Shown here: positions 1 to 8,515 of the stretch, in pieces | Position numbering within the stretch: position 1 is the first letter of the stretch | How the letters are laid out: each line of letters begins with the position of its first letter | Source: an uncultured Oscillospiraceae bacterium | GTDB lineage: Bacteria; Bacillota; Clostridia; Oscillospirales; Acutalibacteraceae | Assembly: GCA_900539845.1 (NCBI GenBank) | Contig: UQDP01000012.1 | Location: forward strand, 1 to 64,000 | Direction: 5' to 3' | Length of the DNA stretch: 64,000 nucleotides | Translations under genes and position numbers: made by a program | Notes under the pieces: model-generated | The model's input: the letters and a program-made list of their open reading frames with translations, nothing else | Databases searched by the model: none | Told to the model about the DNA's origin: nothing

Positions 1-400
1 TTCCGGCAAGCAGCGGATCCTCCGAAAAATACTCGAAATTTCTGCCGCAGACAGGCGAGCGCTTGATATTTGTGCCCGGGCCCAGTATAACGGATACTCG
101 TTCGGCAAGGCACTCTTGTGCAATCGCTTCGCCCTCTTCAAACCAAAGCGTTTCGTCCCACGAGCAGGCCGAAGTTGCCGCAGGCGGAAAGCAAGTGGTT
201 GGCACAACATTTCCAAGACCTATTTTTGCTTTTCGCCTGTGTTCCGTATCCTGCTTGCGCAGACCGTTCGGTCCGTCGGTCATCATGATTTTCGGAAGAC
301 CCAGTTCGGGCGCTTCCTCCAGATGCCAGTAATCATAGCCAGAAACGAATCTTGCTTTCTGTTCAAGGCTCATTTTGCCCACGATTTCTTTGTGCTTCAT
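1..400 (-). CDS. Glycoside hydrolase family 3 (beta-glucosidase-like), N-terminal part
   Basis: The gene runs off the left edge; only about the first 133 codons are present. The translation begins MKHKEIVGKMSLEQKARFVS and contains the GH3 N-terminal barrel signatures MTDGPNGLR and GPGTNIKRSPVCGRNFEYFSE (the latter split by no gap). The catalytic aspartate lies further downstream and is not in the window. The ATG start at 400 is preceded by a purine-rich AAGGGGGA ribosome binding site. No signal peptide is visible, so it is probably cytoplasmic. Family knowledge says GH3 enzymes release beta-linked glucose, xylose or GlcNAc from non-reducing ends; the substrate cannot be chosen from this fragment. 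It is 34 kb away from the fucose locus, so a functional link is only possible, not shown. Confidence 0.9.
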   Translation of the reverse strand, partial: MKHKEIVGKMSLEQKARFVSGYDYWHLEEAPELGLPKIMMTDGPNGLRKQDTEHRRKAKIGLGNVVPTTCFPPAATSACSWDETLWFEEGEAIAQECLAERVSVILGPGTNIKRSPVCGRNFEYFSEDPLLAG

Positions 401-431
401 AATTTTTCCCCCTTGATTCTTATGTGGTTTC

Positions 432-460
432 ATTTTAAGGCGGAAAATGAAAGCAATCAA
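432..460 (-). promoter_or_regulatory. Putative sigma-A promoter of the GH3 gene
   Basis: On the minus strand TTGATT (455-460) and TAAAAT (432-437) are separated by 17 bases, about 30 bases upstream of the GH3 start codon at 400. The match and spacing fit a sigma-A promoter. It is a sequence match only. Confidence 0.5.
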
Positions 461-513
461 TGAAATGCCGTATTTAAGCTAAGATTTGTTATATGTTCAA
501 GGCTGTGTGATAT

Positions 514-549
514 AAAAAGCGCGCTCCGCTTTCTTGCGGAACGCGCTTT
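514..549 (-). terminator. Rho-independent terminator after the VanZ-like gene
   Basis: An inverted repeat with arms AAAGCGCG-C-TCCGC and GCGGA-ACGCGCTTT and a short T-rich loop lies just beyond the stop codon at 553. Read on the minus strand it is followed by TTTTTATATC, a U-run. It should end the pseudokinase/VanZ transcript. Confidence 0.8.
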
Positions 550-552
550 AAA

Positions 553-1191
553 CTATACTTTTGCGTTTTCTTTAGCTTTTCTGTCTTTTATATTTCCGAG
601 CAATTTTTTCGCGGCGGCTCTCAGTAAGAAGAATAATGGTATCCCCAGCGCCGCGCCGAGCGTGTTATAGACCAGATCGGCGATCTGAAAGGTGCCGGCT
701 TTTAAAATGATCTGCAAGATTTCTATGGCTGCAGAAAAAAGGAATCCGCAGAGCACAGAAGCAAAAGCCAGATTTTTCACAGCCGGTTTTTGCTTTACTG
801 TTGCCGCGGTAAATAGGAATGCAATCGTGAATACCGGCAGAAACATCACAATATTCCACACTGAAGAAAGGTCATAAAAATAAGTCGTTTCCATCACGCC
901 CCATCCGCCCATAACATTTGAAAACGGAGAATGATCGGGCAGGGACAGGCGTGATATGACCGTTGCATTCAACACCGTTGCAACATAGAATACGGGCAAA
1001 AGCGCGCCGCAGATGGCTGCTGCTGCTTTTTTCAGCGCCGCAGGTATATTTTCTCCTTTGCGCTTTGCGGAGATCATAACGCAGCATACCATTACTGCTG
1101 CCGCTACCAGTGTTATTAAAACCGCAAGCAGCAGATAATTTTTAAAAATGGCCCGTATATTCAGAAATATGGTATGAAATATTTTATACAT
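553..1191 (-). CDS. VanZ-like membrane protein
   Basis: This 212-residue protein has about five hydrophobic segments (roughly residues 18-40, 57-77, 108-128, 138-160 and 170-195). The C-terminal half fits the VanZ-like pattern: a segment ending NIVMFLPVF, then SAAIEILQ, then ADLVYNTLGAALGIPLFF. VanZ proteins are integral membrane proteins; the founding member gives low-level teicoplanin resistance, but most chromosomal relatives have no known role. It starts 12 bases after the stop of the zinc-ribbon/PASTA gene and is followed by a terminator, so the two are probably one operon. The shared transcription with an envelope-sensing type protein hints at a cell-wall role, which is inference. Confidence 0.8.
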   Translation of the reverse strand: MYKIFHTIFLNIRAIFKNYLLLAVLITLVAAAVMVCCVMISAKRKGENIPAALKKAAAAICGALLPVFYVATVLNATVISRLSLPDHSPFSNVMGGWGVMETTYFYDLSSVWNIVMFLPVFTIAFLFTAATVKQKPAVKNLAFASVLCGFLFSAAIEILQIILKAGTFQIADLVYNTLGAALGIPLFFLLRAAAKKLLGNIKDRKAKENAKV

Positions 1192-1203
1192 GCAGTAATA
1201 CGC

Positions 1204-2886
1204 TTACTGAGCGCTGCCCGGATTGGTCGGTTGTGTGTTTGCAGCTGTTGCTGCGGCGGTCGTTGTTTCCGTTTCACCGTATACCTGAATGATCACTGTA
1301 TCTCCGTAAGGAATGGATTCTCCCTGAGCCGGAGCGATTCCTCCGCGTCTTTTAACGGTGTTGGGAGTATAGGAACCGTCATTATATACCGTTACTGTCT
1401 CAACTTTAAATCCCGCTTCCTCAAGTTGTTTCTTTGCCTCGTCGGCGTCCAGTCCGCCCACATCAGGCACTTCAGCCATCTGCGTTCCGCGGCTTACCGT
1501 AAGCACGACGGCGGTTCCCTGTTTTACCTGTTCGCCGGCGGCAACACTCTGTTCAAAGATTATGCCGGCGTCATATTCCGAGGAGTATTTATATGAAAAT
1601 GAAATTGTGAATTGCTTGTTCCAGGAGCCGCTGTTTTTGATGTCGGTCTCCGTATAGCCCACGGTACTGAAATCAGGCACGGTCACCTGCGGCAGGGTCG
1701 TTATTTCTGTGGTCGTTTCGTTTGAGCCGATAAGTCCTGAAAAGCCGAAAAGATATACTGCCGCTGCTATAACTGCGATAACAACAAGCACGATGGCTAT
1801 GATTTTGCCCTTGCTGCTTTTCTTTTCAGGCTTCTGCGGCTGTGGTGTACGAGCAGGTTGCTGCTCGCCGGCCGGAGGCGTTTCACGCTCCTCGACCGCG
1901 GGAATATCCGCTGCCTTTGCCACAACGGACGGAGCGGCGTTCAGAAGCTCCCTGTAATCATAAACATTCTGAATTCTTCTTTCAGGGTAAATCTGAAGAC
2001 CTGCGCCGAGAGCCTTTATAACATAAGCCGGGATCGTTTCTGCGATTCGGTTCGGGATCATAAGGCGGTCGTTTGTTTCCCTTGAGAGCGCGCTCGGCGG
2101 ATTTGTGCCGACAAGCGCTCTGTAAATGCAGGCGGAAAATGCGTAAATATCCGTTGCCGGGCAGATCTTATGGTTGTTGTCGTACTGCTCCAGAGCGGTG
2201 TAGCCTTCATGCTCGTTGAATTCAAGCTCGCTGTTTGCCGTGTTGCACTCGCTTATGCAGAAGCCTGCGAGCCTGACTTTGCCGTCCTTGCACAAAACAA
2301 GGTTCTCGGGGTTGATTCCGCCGTGTATGATGCCCTTTTCATGCAGATTTTCAAGCGTGGTTAAAACGGGCATAAACATAAGCCTTGCCCTGTCCCACGG
2401 GATATTGTTTTCTTCGCTCCTTAAAAGAAAATCCCTGAGCGTTACGGTCGCCATCCACTCCGAAACCGCGTACACAGTCTCGTTTTCCTCAAAGACATCA
2501 ATTACGGGGATAACGGCAGAGAGCGCGTTCATGCCTTTCAGGGTTTTCCAAAGGTCTGTAAACGATTTTTTGTAGCCTTCAAAGCTCTTTCTGAATCTTT
2601 CACGCACATGGACCTCGGGATTGCCCTCAAGCCGGTTGGCGATTCCGCCCGGGATAAGCTCCCTTATTGTGACGATGGCTTCACGCTCCGTGTCGTATCC
2701 CATATATGTTACGGCGTCGCTGTCTTTCGATATATTGTTGCCCACCACATATCTGTTTGCCAGAAGGGTCTTGCGCGGCAGGTAAAGCATGTCCGAAACA
2801 GAGTCATTATCAAACCCGCAGTTGCGGCAGATACTGCCGTCCGTCAGCCTTTCAAAGCAGTTCATACATAAATTGTCGAAGCTCAA
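1204..2886 (-). CDS. Zinc-ribbon, kinase-fold, PASTA-domain membrane protein (probable pseudokinase)
   Basis: This 560-residue protein has four parts. A zinc ribbon uses Cys 7, 10, 20 and 23. A protein-kinase fold covers about residues 40-320. A single membrane helix lies at about 355-378. Outside the membrane are two PASTA-like repeats (about 395-460 and 462-530) and a Thr/Ala-rich tail. This is the layout of Clostridial PrkC-like proteins that sense peptidoglycan. The catalytic residues are replaced: the VAIK lysine is Arg (VTIRELIP, about 72-79), HRD reads HGG (188-190) and DFG reads GFC (208-210). The Asn of the catalytic loop (INPEN), the GYTALEQY segment and the DIYAF aspartate of the fold remain. 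I therefore read it as a pseudokinase scaffold or sensor. The ATG start at 2886 is weakly supported by a ribosome site. VanZ follows in the same operon. Confidence 0.85.
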   Translation of the reverse strand: MSFDNLCMNCFERLTDGSICRNCGFDNDSVSDMLYLPRKTLLANRYVVGNNISKDSDAVTYMGYDTEREAIVTIRELIPGGIANRLEGNPEVHVRERFRKSFEGYKKSFTDLWKTLKGMNALSAVIPVIDVFEENETVYAVSEWMATVTLRDFLLRSEENNIPWDRARLMFMPVLTTLENLHEKGIIHGGINPENLVLCKDGKVRLAGFCISECNTANSELEFNEHEGYTALEQYDNNHKICPATDIYAFSACIYRALVGTNPPSALSRETNDRLMIPNRIAETIPAYVIKALGAGLQIYPERRIQNVYDYRELLNAAPSVVAKAADIPAVEERETPPAGEQQPARTPQPQKPEKKSSKGKIIAIVLVVIAVIAAAVYLFGFSGLIGSNETTTEITTLPQVTVPDFSTVGYTETDIKNSGSWNKQFTISFSYKYSSEYDAGIIFEQSVAAGEQVKQGTAVVLTVSRGTQMAEVPDVGGLDADEAKKQLEEAGFKVETVTVYNDGSYTPNTVKRRGGIAPAQGESIPYGDTVIIQVYGETETTTAAATAANTQPTNPGSAQ

Positions 2887-2942
2887 TTTAATGCCCCCAG
2901 TAAAAATCTACGTGCAAATTTCCTATTATAAGTATTATACAT

Positions 2943-2971
2943 AGTTTAGCAATCAAAAGCGTTTTTGTCAA
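2943..2971 (-). promoter_or_regulatory. Putative sigma-A promoter for the pseudokinase-VanZ operon
   Basis: On the minus strand TTGACA (2966-2971) and TAAACT (2943-2948) are 17 bases apart, about 55 bases upstream of the start codon at 2886. Confidence 0.55.
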
Positions 2972-3022
2972 GAACAGCGCAGGTCTTGTGATCCGTTATG
3001 AGCGTCAAATTTGTGCCGGTGA

Positions 3023-3051
3023 TTGATAAAAATTCGATTTTAGTATATAAT
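3023..3051 (+). promoter_or_regulatory. Putative sigma-A promoter for yhaM-prmA-hydrolase
   Basis: TTGATA (3023-3028) and TATAAT (3046-3051) are separated by 17 bases, about 33 bases ahead of the start codon at 3085. It is divergent from the pseudokinase promoter. Confidence 0.7.
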
Positions 3052-3084
3052 TGATTCATAAATGTGAAACAAGAGGTAAATCGT

Positions 3085-4050
3085 ATGAATTTCAAACAAC
3101 TTCAAAACGGTATGTGCGACGGCTTTGTGCTTGTAAAAAAGTGCGAGATAAAGAAGACCAAAAACGGCTCGTCCTATCTTGATTTGATGATCGGGGATAA
3201 GGACGGCGAAATGCCGGCAAAGCTCTGGGATTATAACGCCGGAGATATGTTTGAGGAGGAAATGGTCGTTAAAGTGCGCGGCACCGTGGAGCAGTATAAC
3301 GGCAGGGATCAGTTCAGGATCCAGCAGATACGCCCGGCGGCGGACGGCGATGACTATAACCTTTCGGAGCTTGTGCCCGCAAGCGAGGTGGGCGGAAAGC
3401 AGATATATGATATGCTGATGAAGCGTGTTGCCGATTTTAAGGACGCTGAACTTAAAGCGATCGTCACGGATATTATGGAAAGCAAAAAGGATATTCTTGT
3501 TACCTGTCCGGCGGCTTTTCGCCTGCACCACGCAATGATCGGCGGACTGATGCTGCACACAATGTCAATCGTTCGCTTGGCAGAGCAGGTGTGCATTATT
3601 TATCCGAATATCAACAGGGAGCTTCTTCTCTCCGGCGCAATCCTTCATGACGCAGCCAAAACTTGGGAGTTCACGTTTTCCAAAACAGGGCTCGTAAAGG
3701 GCTATTCGGCAGAGGGCGAGCTGATCGGTCATCTTGTAGAGGGCGCGCTCTGGGTTGAGGAGAGCGCAAAACGCCTTGGCGTCAAAAGCGAAAAGGTAAC
3801 ATTGCTCGAGCATATGATACTGAGCCATCACGGTGTGCCGGAATACGGCTCGCCCGTGCGCCCGATGTTTCTGGAGGCGGAGATACTTTCCGCGCTCGAC
3901 ACGTTAGACGCTGAGATCTTTGAATTCCACAGTGCAACCTCCAAAGTCGAGTCCGGCAAATTTACGGAACGCCAGTGGTCGCTTGATAACAGAAAGCTTT
4001 ACAACCACGGGCTTTCCGGCACGGAGCATATCGTGAATCTTAAGGACTGA
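3085..4050 (+). CDS. yhaM: 3'-5' exoribonuclease YhaM family protein
   Basis: This 321-residue protein has an N-terminal OB-fold nucleic-acid-binding domain (about 1-95) and an HD metal-dependent hydrolase domain (about 130-310). HD signatures are seen at HHAMIGGLMLHT, ILHDAAKT and HMILSHHG. YhaM is a cytoplasmic 3'-to-5' exonuclease of Firmicutes acting on RNA and DNA. I chose the ATG at 3085 because AGAGGT sits 7 bases ahead of it. An in-frame GTG at 3064 would add seven residues but lies closer to the promoter and has no ribosome site. It is the first gene of a three-gene operon with prmA (13-base gap) and a hydrolase. Confidence 0.9.
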   Translation: MNFKQLQNGMCDGFVLVKKCEIKKTKNGSSYLDLMIGDKDGEMPAKLWDYNAGDMFEEEMVVKVRGTVEQYNGRDQFRIQQIRPAADGDDYNLSELVPASEVGGKQIYDMLMKRVADFKDAELKAIVTDIMESKKDILVTCPAAFRLHHAMIGGLMLHTMSIVRLAEQVCIIYPNINRELLLSGAILHDAAKTWEFTFSKTGLVKGYSAEGELIGHLVEGALWVEESAKRLGVKSEKVTLLEHMILSHHGVPEYGSPVRPMFLEAEILSALDTLDAEIFEFHSATSKVESGKFTERQWSLDNRKLYNHGLSGTEHIVNLKD

Positions 4051-4063
4051 GAGGAGAAGATCA

Positions 4064-5005
4064 ATGGCTGAGGAATGGCAGCAGGACTGGACGGAGATAA
4101 AAATTTCCGTGCCTACCGAAGACATAGAAACGGCAGGGAATATTGCCAATATGACAGTGCCGTACGGCATTTATATTGAGGATTATTCAGCACTGGAGCA
4201 GGAAACGCTGGAGATCGCGCATATTGATCTGATTGCCCGTGAACTGCTTGAAAAGGACAGAACGAAAGGAATCATCCATATTTACATAAGCCCGCAGGAA
4301 AATCCTGCCGAAGCGGTCTCGTTTTTAGAGGAACGCCTAAACGCTGAGGATATAGAGCACGAGATAACCGTGAACGAATGTAAAACAGAGGACTGGATAA
4401 ATAACTGGAAAAAATACTGGCATCCGATTGCAGTCGGAAAAAAACTGCTTATCAGACCCGTTTGGGAGCAGGATTATGACGCAGGGGGCAGAGCCGTGCT
4501 CAATCTGGAACCCGGGCTTGCTTTCGGCACGGGAAGCCATCCCACAACAAGGCTTTGCCTTGAGGTGCTGGAGAATTATATAAACTGTACCTCCACCGTG
4601 CTTGACGTCGGCTGCGGAAGCGGAATCCTTTCCATCGCCTCTCTGCTTCTGGGAGCAAAGAGTGCTTTCGGCGTTGATATAGACAAGCTTGCAGTCAAAA
4701 CAGCGCTTGCGAACGCAAAGGAAAACGGTTTTGAGCCGCCTGTTTTCAATGCCGTATGCGGAGATCTTTCGGATAAGGTCAGCGGAAAATACAAGGTGAT
4801 CGTTGCGAATATCGTTGCGGATGTGATCATCAGATTTACGCCGCAGGTGCGCCGATTCCTTGATGAAGACGGTGTGTTTATCACCGGCGGTATCATTGAT
4901 TTAAGAAAAGACGAAGTGGAACGCGCCTTTGACGAAAACGGTTTTATGATTGTTGAGCACTGCGCGTCAAACGGCTGGAATGTTTATGTGTGTGAAAAAA
5001 AATGA
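4064..5005 (+). CDS. prmA: Ribosomal protein L11 methyltransferase
   Basis: At 313 residues it has the normal PrmA length. The C-terminal half is a Rossmann-type SAM-binding domain with motif LDVGCGSGILSIAS (about 178-191), preceded by the PrmA motif AFGTGSHPTT and followed by VIVANIVADVI, which corresponds to the catalytic NIxAxxI segment. The protein should trimethylate several lysines of ribosomal protein L11 in the cytoplasm. The start at 4064 follows GAGGAGA by 6 bases. Its stop codon overlaps the ATG of the next gene by four bases (ATGA), so the two are probably translationally coupled. Confidence 0.95.
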   Translation: MAEEWQQDWTEIKISVPTEDIETAGNIANMTVPYGIYIEDYSALEQETLEIAHIDLIARELLEKDRTKGIIHIYISPQENPAEAVSFLEERLNAEDIEHEITVNECKTEDWINNWKKYWHPIAVGKKLLIRPVWEQDYDAGGRAVLNLEPGLAFGTGSHPTTRLCLEVLENYINCTSTVLDVGCGSGILSIASLLLGAKSAFGVDIDKLAVKTALANAKENGFEPPVFNAVCGDLSDKVSGKYKVIVANIVADVIIRFTPQVRRFLDEDGVFITGGIIDLRKDEVERAFDENGFMIVEHCASNGWNVYVCEKK

Positions 5006-5967
5006 AGTTTTTGATTCTTGCTGTTTTAGTTGCCGCGGCGGTCATTTTGCTCCTTTTCATAGTGTGCGCGGTTGTTTTTAATCAGCTTATATGGCTGAAA
5101 ACCATACCGATACCGAAATTCATTTATTCGCTGATCGCCGGGAATGACGGACCGAATCAGTATGAAAAAGAGGTAAAAAAAGCGGAAAAGCATTTTAAGG
5201 AGCTGCCGCTCGAAAAGCTTGAAATAAATGCACAGGGAAGTATGCTCAGGGCAAATCTGCTGCTGCCTGAAAAAAGCAACGGCATGCTTATCATCGCCTG
5301 CCACGGCGCAAGAAGCTCGGGACTCGGCGAGTTCGCCTTCATGGCGGATTATTTCTACAACGGCGGTTTTACCGTGCTTCTGCCGGAACACCGCGGGTGC
5401 GGAAAGAGCGACGGAAAATTTATGGGTTACGGTACGCACGAATCAAAGGATACCCTGCTTTGGCTTGATTATGCAAAAAAGCGTTTTCCGCAGCTGAAGA
5501 TCTTTCTGCTCGGCGTTTCTATGGGCGGCGCTACCGTTCTTATGATGAGTGATAAAATCAAGCAGGGAGAGGTCTGTGGTATTATTTCAGACTGCGCCTA
5601 TACAAGCGCGTGGGAAGAGTTTAAGTATCAGCTTAAAGTGTCCTTCCATCTGCCTGCGTTTCCCATTCTGCACATTTGCAATCTTTATTGCGGGCTTTTC
5701 GCGCATTATTCGTTTAAGGATGCTTCGCCGATAGACTGTGTTAAAAATGCAAAAGCGCCCGTGCTCTTTATTCATGGAAAGGATGATGATTTCGTGCCTT
5801 TCTTTATGGAAAAGCAGCTTTATGACGCCTGCGGCGCGCACAAAGAGCTTCTTGAGGTGGACGGAGCCGTCCACGCCAGAAGTTATTATAAAAACAGCGC
5901 GCTTTATGAGCGCCGCCTGAATGCGTTTTTTGAGAAATACAGCGGCAAGGCTCCGTTGGGAAGATAA
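5002..5967 (+). CDS. Alpha/beta hydrolase with N-terminal membrane helix
   Basis: The 321-residue protein starts with a hydrophobic helix (about residues 3-28) and then an alpha/beta-hydrolase domain. The nucleophile elbow is GVSMGGA (Ser at about 168); the likely acid is the Asp in HGKDDDFVP and the catalytic His is in DGAVHARSY. This matches the BAAT/YqkD/FrsA-like serine hydrolases common in Clostridia, probably membrane-anchored. Substrate is unknown. It overlaps prmA by four bases and ends the operon; an 8-bp inverted repeat (AGCGATGC/GCATCGCT) sits just past its stop. Confidence 0.8.
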   Translation: MKFLILAVLVAAAVILLLFIVCAVVFNQLIWLKTIPIPKFIYSLIAGNDGPNQYEKEVKKAEKHFKELPLEKLEINAQGSMLRANLLLPEKSNGMLIIACHGARSSGLGEFAFMADYFYNGGFTVLLPEHRGCGKSDGKFMGYGTHESKDTLLWLDYAKKRFPQLKIFLLGVSMGGATVLMMSDKIKQGEVCGIISDCAYTSAWEEFKYQLKVSFHLPAFPILHICNLYCGLFAHYSFKDASPIDCVKNAKAPVLFIHGKDDDFVPFFMEKQLYDACGAHKELLEVDGAVHARSYYKNSALYERRLNAFFEKYSGKAPLGR

Positions 5968-6005
5968 TATGTAAAAGCTCAGCGATGCCCGCATCGCTCC
6001 GCTAA

Positions 6006-6042
6006 AAAATGAGGAATCCGCTCAAGTATTTGAGCGGATTCC
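6006..6042 (-). terminator. Rho-independent terminator of thrS
   Basis: A perfect 13-bp stem (GGAATCCGCTCAA, 6013-6025, with TTGAGCGGATTCC, 6030-6042) has a 4-base loop. On the minus strand it is followed by TCATTTTTTAGC. It lies 16 bases beyond the thrS stop codon. Confidence 0.85.
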
Positions 6043-6057
6043 GATATATTTATGAAC

Positions 6058-7965
6058 TTACAGCGCCTTGGAATTTATTTCCTTTTTAATATTTTCAATG
6101 AATTCGTCAAGGCGGCAGGCGCCCTGTTCGCCGTCCTTGCGGGAGCGGACGGAAACGGTGCCGTTTTCTATATCCTTGTCGCCGGCAACGAGCATGTAAG
6201 GCACTTTCTCAAGCTGCGCAGCACGTATCTTGAAGCCTATCTTTTCGCTTCTGTCGTCTATCTCGCAGCGGATGCCATGGCTCTCAAGCTTTTCTTTAAC
6301 AGACTTCAGGTAATCGAAATGCCTGTCTGCGATGGGCAGCAGCTTGACCTGAACGGGAGCCAGCCATGTCGGGAACGCCCCGGCAAAGTGCTCTGTAAGG
6401 ATTCCGATGAATCTCTCTATGCTTCCGAATACAACACGGTGAATCATGATCGGTCTGTGCTTTGCGCCGTCAGCGCCGATATATTCAAGTTCAAATCTTT
6501 CGGGCAGCTGGAAATCAAGCTGTATTGTTCCGCACTGCCAAGTTCTTCCGAGACAGTCCGTAAGGTGGAAGTCAAGCTTCGGTCCGTAAAATGCACCGTC
6601 ACCCTCATTTACTTCGAAATCGTAGCCAAGCTCCGTAACCGCGTCACGCAGGGCGTCCGTTGCGATCTCCCAGTCCTCATCGCTTCCCATGGAATCTTCT
6701 GGCTTGGTGGAAAGTTCGATGTGATACTCAAAGCCGAAAGAGTTGTAGACCTTGTCAATAAGTTTAACAACGCCTTTGATCTCGTCCTTTATCTGTTCGC
6801 GCGTCATAAAGATATGCGCGTCATCCTGCGTAAAGCATCTCACGCGCATAAGTCCGTGAAGCGCGCCGGAAAGCTCGTGGCGGTGAACAAGTCCGAGTTC
6901 TCCAATTCTGAGCGGCAGGTCTTTATAAGAATGCATCTTTGTTTTATAAACAAGTATGCCGCCGGGGCAGTTCATCGGCTTGATAGCGTAATCCTCATCG
7001 TCTATCACTGTGGTATACATATTTTCCTTGTAATGATCCCAGTGACCGCTTCTTTCCCACAGAGCGCGGTTGAGTATCATCGGGGTCTGTATCTCATAAT
7101 AGCCCGCTTTGCGATGTATCTCACGCCAGTAGTCGATCAGTGTGTTTTTAAGCACCATGCCTTTCGGCAGGAAGAACGGGAATCCCGGTCCTTCTTCCAT
7201 TATCGTGAACAGCTCAAGCTCCTTGCCTATTTTTCTGTGATCGCGCTTTTTCGCTTCCTCAAGCATTTCAAGATGCTCCTCAAGCAATGATGCCTTGGGG
7301 AAAGCTGTGCCGTACACCCTGCACAGCATCTTGTTTTTCGCGTCTCCGCGCCAGTAAGCGCCGGTGCAGTTCGTCAGTTTGAAAGCTTTTACGGGCTTAA
7401 CATCCATAAGGTGGGGTCCTGCGCAAAGCTCCGTGAATTCGCCCTGCTTGTAAAAGCTGATATTTTCGCCTTTTCCGGCGTGCTCGTTGATAAGCTCAAC
7501 CTTGTAGGGTTCGCCCTTTTCTTCCATCAGCTTTACGGCTTCATCGGCGGGAAGCTCAAATTTTTCAAGAGAAAGCCCCTCTTTCACGATCTTTTTCATC
7601 TCCGCCTCGATTTTTTCAAGATCGTCCGGTGAAAAAGGCGTTTCAACGTCAAAATCATAATAAAAACCGTCATGAATCGCCGGGCCGATCGTCAGCTTGG
7701 CATCTGGATAAAGCCTTTTCACAGCCTGAGCCATGATGTGTGAAGCGGTGTGGTTAAAGGTCTTTTTGCCGTCCTCATCGTCAAAGGTAAGTATTTCAAG
7801 CGCGCAGTCGCTGTCAATAACAGTGCGCAGGTCCTTTGCCTCCCCGTTTATTCGGCAGCAGCAGGCGTTTCTGTAAAGACCCATAGAAATGTCTTTTGCA
7901 ATGTCCGCGGCACTCATGGCAGAGTCATACTGCTTGACTGAGCCGTCTTTAAGCGTTATTTCCAT
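6058..7965 (-). CDS. thrS: Threonyl-tRNA synthetase
   Basis: At 635 residues it has the usual ThrRS length. Domains in order: TGS (about 1-60), editing/second additional domain with the zinc-type HTASHIMAQA motif (about 70-220), class II catalytic core with motif 2 RHELSGALHGLMRVRCFTQ and metal-binding Cys in MNCPGG, and the anticodon-binding domain (about 540-635) starting near APVQVKLLPI. It charges tRNA-Thr and clears mischarged serine in the cytoplasm. Expression should respond to uncharged tRNA-Thr through the T-box leader directly upstream. A 412-residue open frame exists on the opposite strand of this gene but is a codon-bias shadow. Confidence 0.98.
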   Translation of the reverse strand: MEITLKDGSVKQYDSAMSAADIAKDISMGLYRNACCCRINGEAKDLRTVIDSDCALEILTFDDEDGKKTFNHTASHIMAQAVKRLYPDAKLTIGPAIHDGFYYDFDVETPFSPDDLEKIEAEMKKIVKEGLSLEKFELPADEAVKLMEEKGEPYKVELINEHAGKGENISFYKQGEFTELCAGPHLMDVKPVKAFKLTNCTGAYWRGDAKNKMLCRVYGTAFPKASLLEEHLEMLEEAKKRDHRKIGKELELFTIMEEGPGFPFFLPKGMVLKNTLIDYWREIHRKAGYYEIQTPMILNRALWERSGHWDHYKENMYTTVIDDEDYAIKPMNCPGGILVYKTKMHSYKDLPLRIGELGLVHRHELSGALHGLMRVRCFTQDDAHIFMTREQIKDEIKGVVKLIDKVYNSFGFEYHIELSTKPEDSMGSDEDWEIATDALRDAVTELGYDFEVNEGDGAFYGPKLDFHLTDCLGRTWQCGTIQLDFQLPERFELEYIGADGAKHRPIMIHRVVFGSIERFIGILTEHFAGAFPTWLAPVQVKLLPIADRHFDYLKSVKEKLESHGIRCEIDDRSEKIGFKIRAAQLEKVPYMLVAGDKDIENGTVSVRSRKDGEQGACRLDEFIENIKKEINSKAL

Positions 7966-8020
7966 AACAATCCCTCCATATATATTATTGAAAATATTTT
8001 TCAGATAATGGCTTTAAATA

Positions 8021-8246
8021 AAAAACACCCCGTGCTTAAAAGCACAGGGTGAATAAATATCCACGGTTCCACCTGAATTGCGCAAAAACGCGCCTCTCAT
8101 TAGCCCTTAACGCGGGCGCACGGCTGTGATTGGCAGCGCTCGGGGGCGGTGGCTTACGGCTGTTTATACGCCCCTTTCAGCATCCGGGGCGCTCTCTGAA
8201 TAAACGGTATCGCAGTCTTATTCCCGTCAAAGCATTATCTTTTATG
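8021..8246 (-). promoter_or_regulatory. T-box leader of thrS
   Basis: The untranslated leader of thrS carries the T-box core AGGTGGAACCGTGG (8074 down to 8061), which pairs with the free 3' end of uncharged tRNA. It is followed by an intrinsic terminator (CACCCTGTGCTT...AAGCACGGGGTG, 8051-8026, then a U6 run). Upstream, stem I can be drawn with GTTTAT/ATAAAC and CGCCCC/GGGGCG arms around a GGATGCTGAAA distal loop, and an AGAGAG segment. A candidate threonine specifier codon ACC lies at 8150-8148. Uncharged tRNA-Thr should stabilise the antiterminator and turn thrS on. The specifier assignment is my reading and is less sure than the T-box itself. Confidence 0.92.
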
Positions 8247-8251
8247 AATAT

Positions 8252-8279
8252 ATTATATCATTTATTTTTAAGTTGTCAA
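8252..8279 (-). promoter_or_regulatory. Sigma-A promoter of thrS
   Basis: On the minus strand a consensus TTGACA (8274-8279) and a consensus TATAAT (8252-8257) are 16 bases apart, placing the transcript start near 8246, just before the T-box leader. Confidence 0.8.
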
Positions 8280-8356
8280 CACCGTAAATTCCGCATATTT
8301 ATGCAGTTTTTTGCCTTTGAAAGGATGATTGGGCGGCTGAATGAGTTTGACAAGCC

Positions 8357-8385
8357 TTGACAGATACAAGATATGGGTGTATTAT
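8357..8385 (+). promoter_or_regulatory. Putative sigma-A promoter of rny
   Basis: TTGACA (8357-8362) and TATTAT (8380-8385) are 17 bases apart. The leader from here to the rny start is about 120 bases, AT-rich, with no structure I recognise. Confidence 0.65.
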
Positions 8386-8515
8386 ATTCGGGAAGGTCTA
8401 TATGAAGATTATATAGGTATTTAACCTTAAAATTTTTCAGGTTTATATTTAAACTGTACCTTTTCTGATGATATTTTAACACTAAAAAAATTATTAACAG
8501 AAGGAGGTGCTATTG

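Noticed and set aside
6052..7290. 412-codon open frame on the plus strand
   Set aside because: It lies wholly antisense to thrS, whose protein matches ThrRS throughout. No ribosome site, and the translation matches no family I know.
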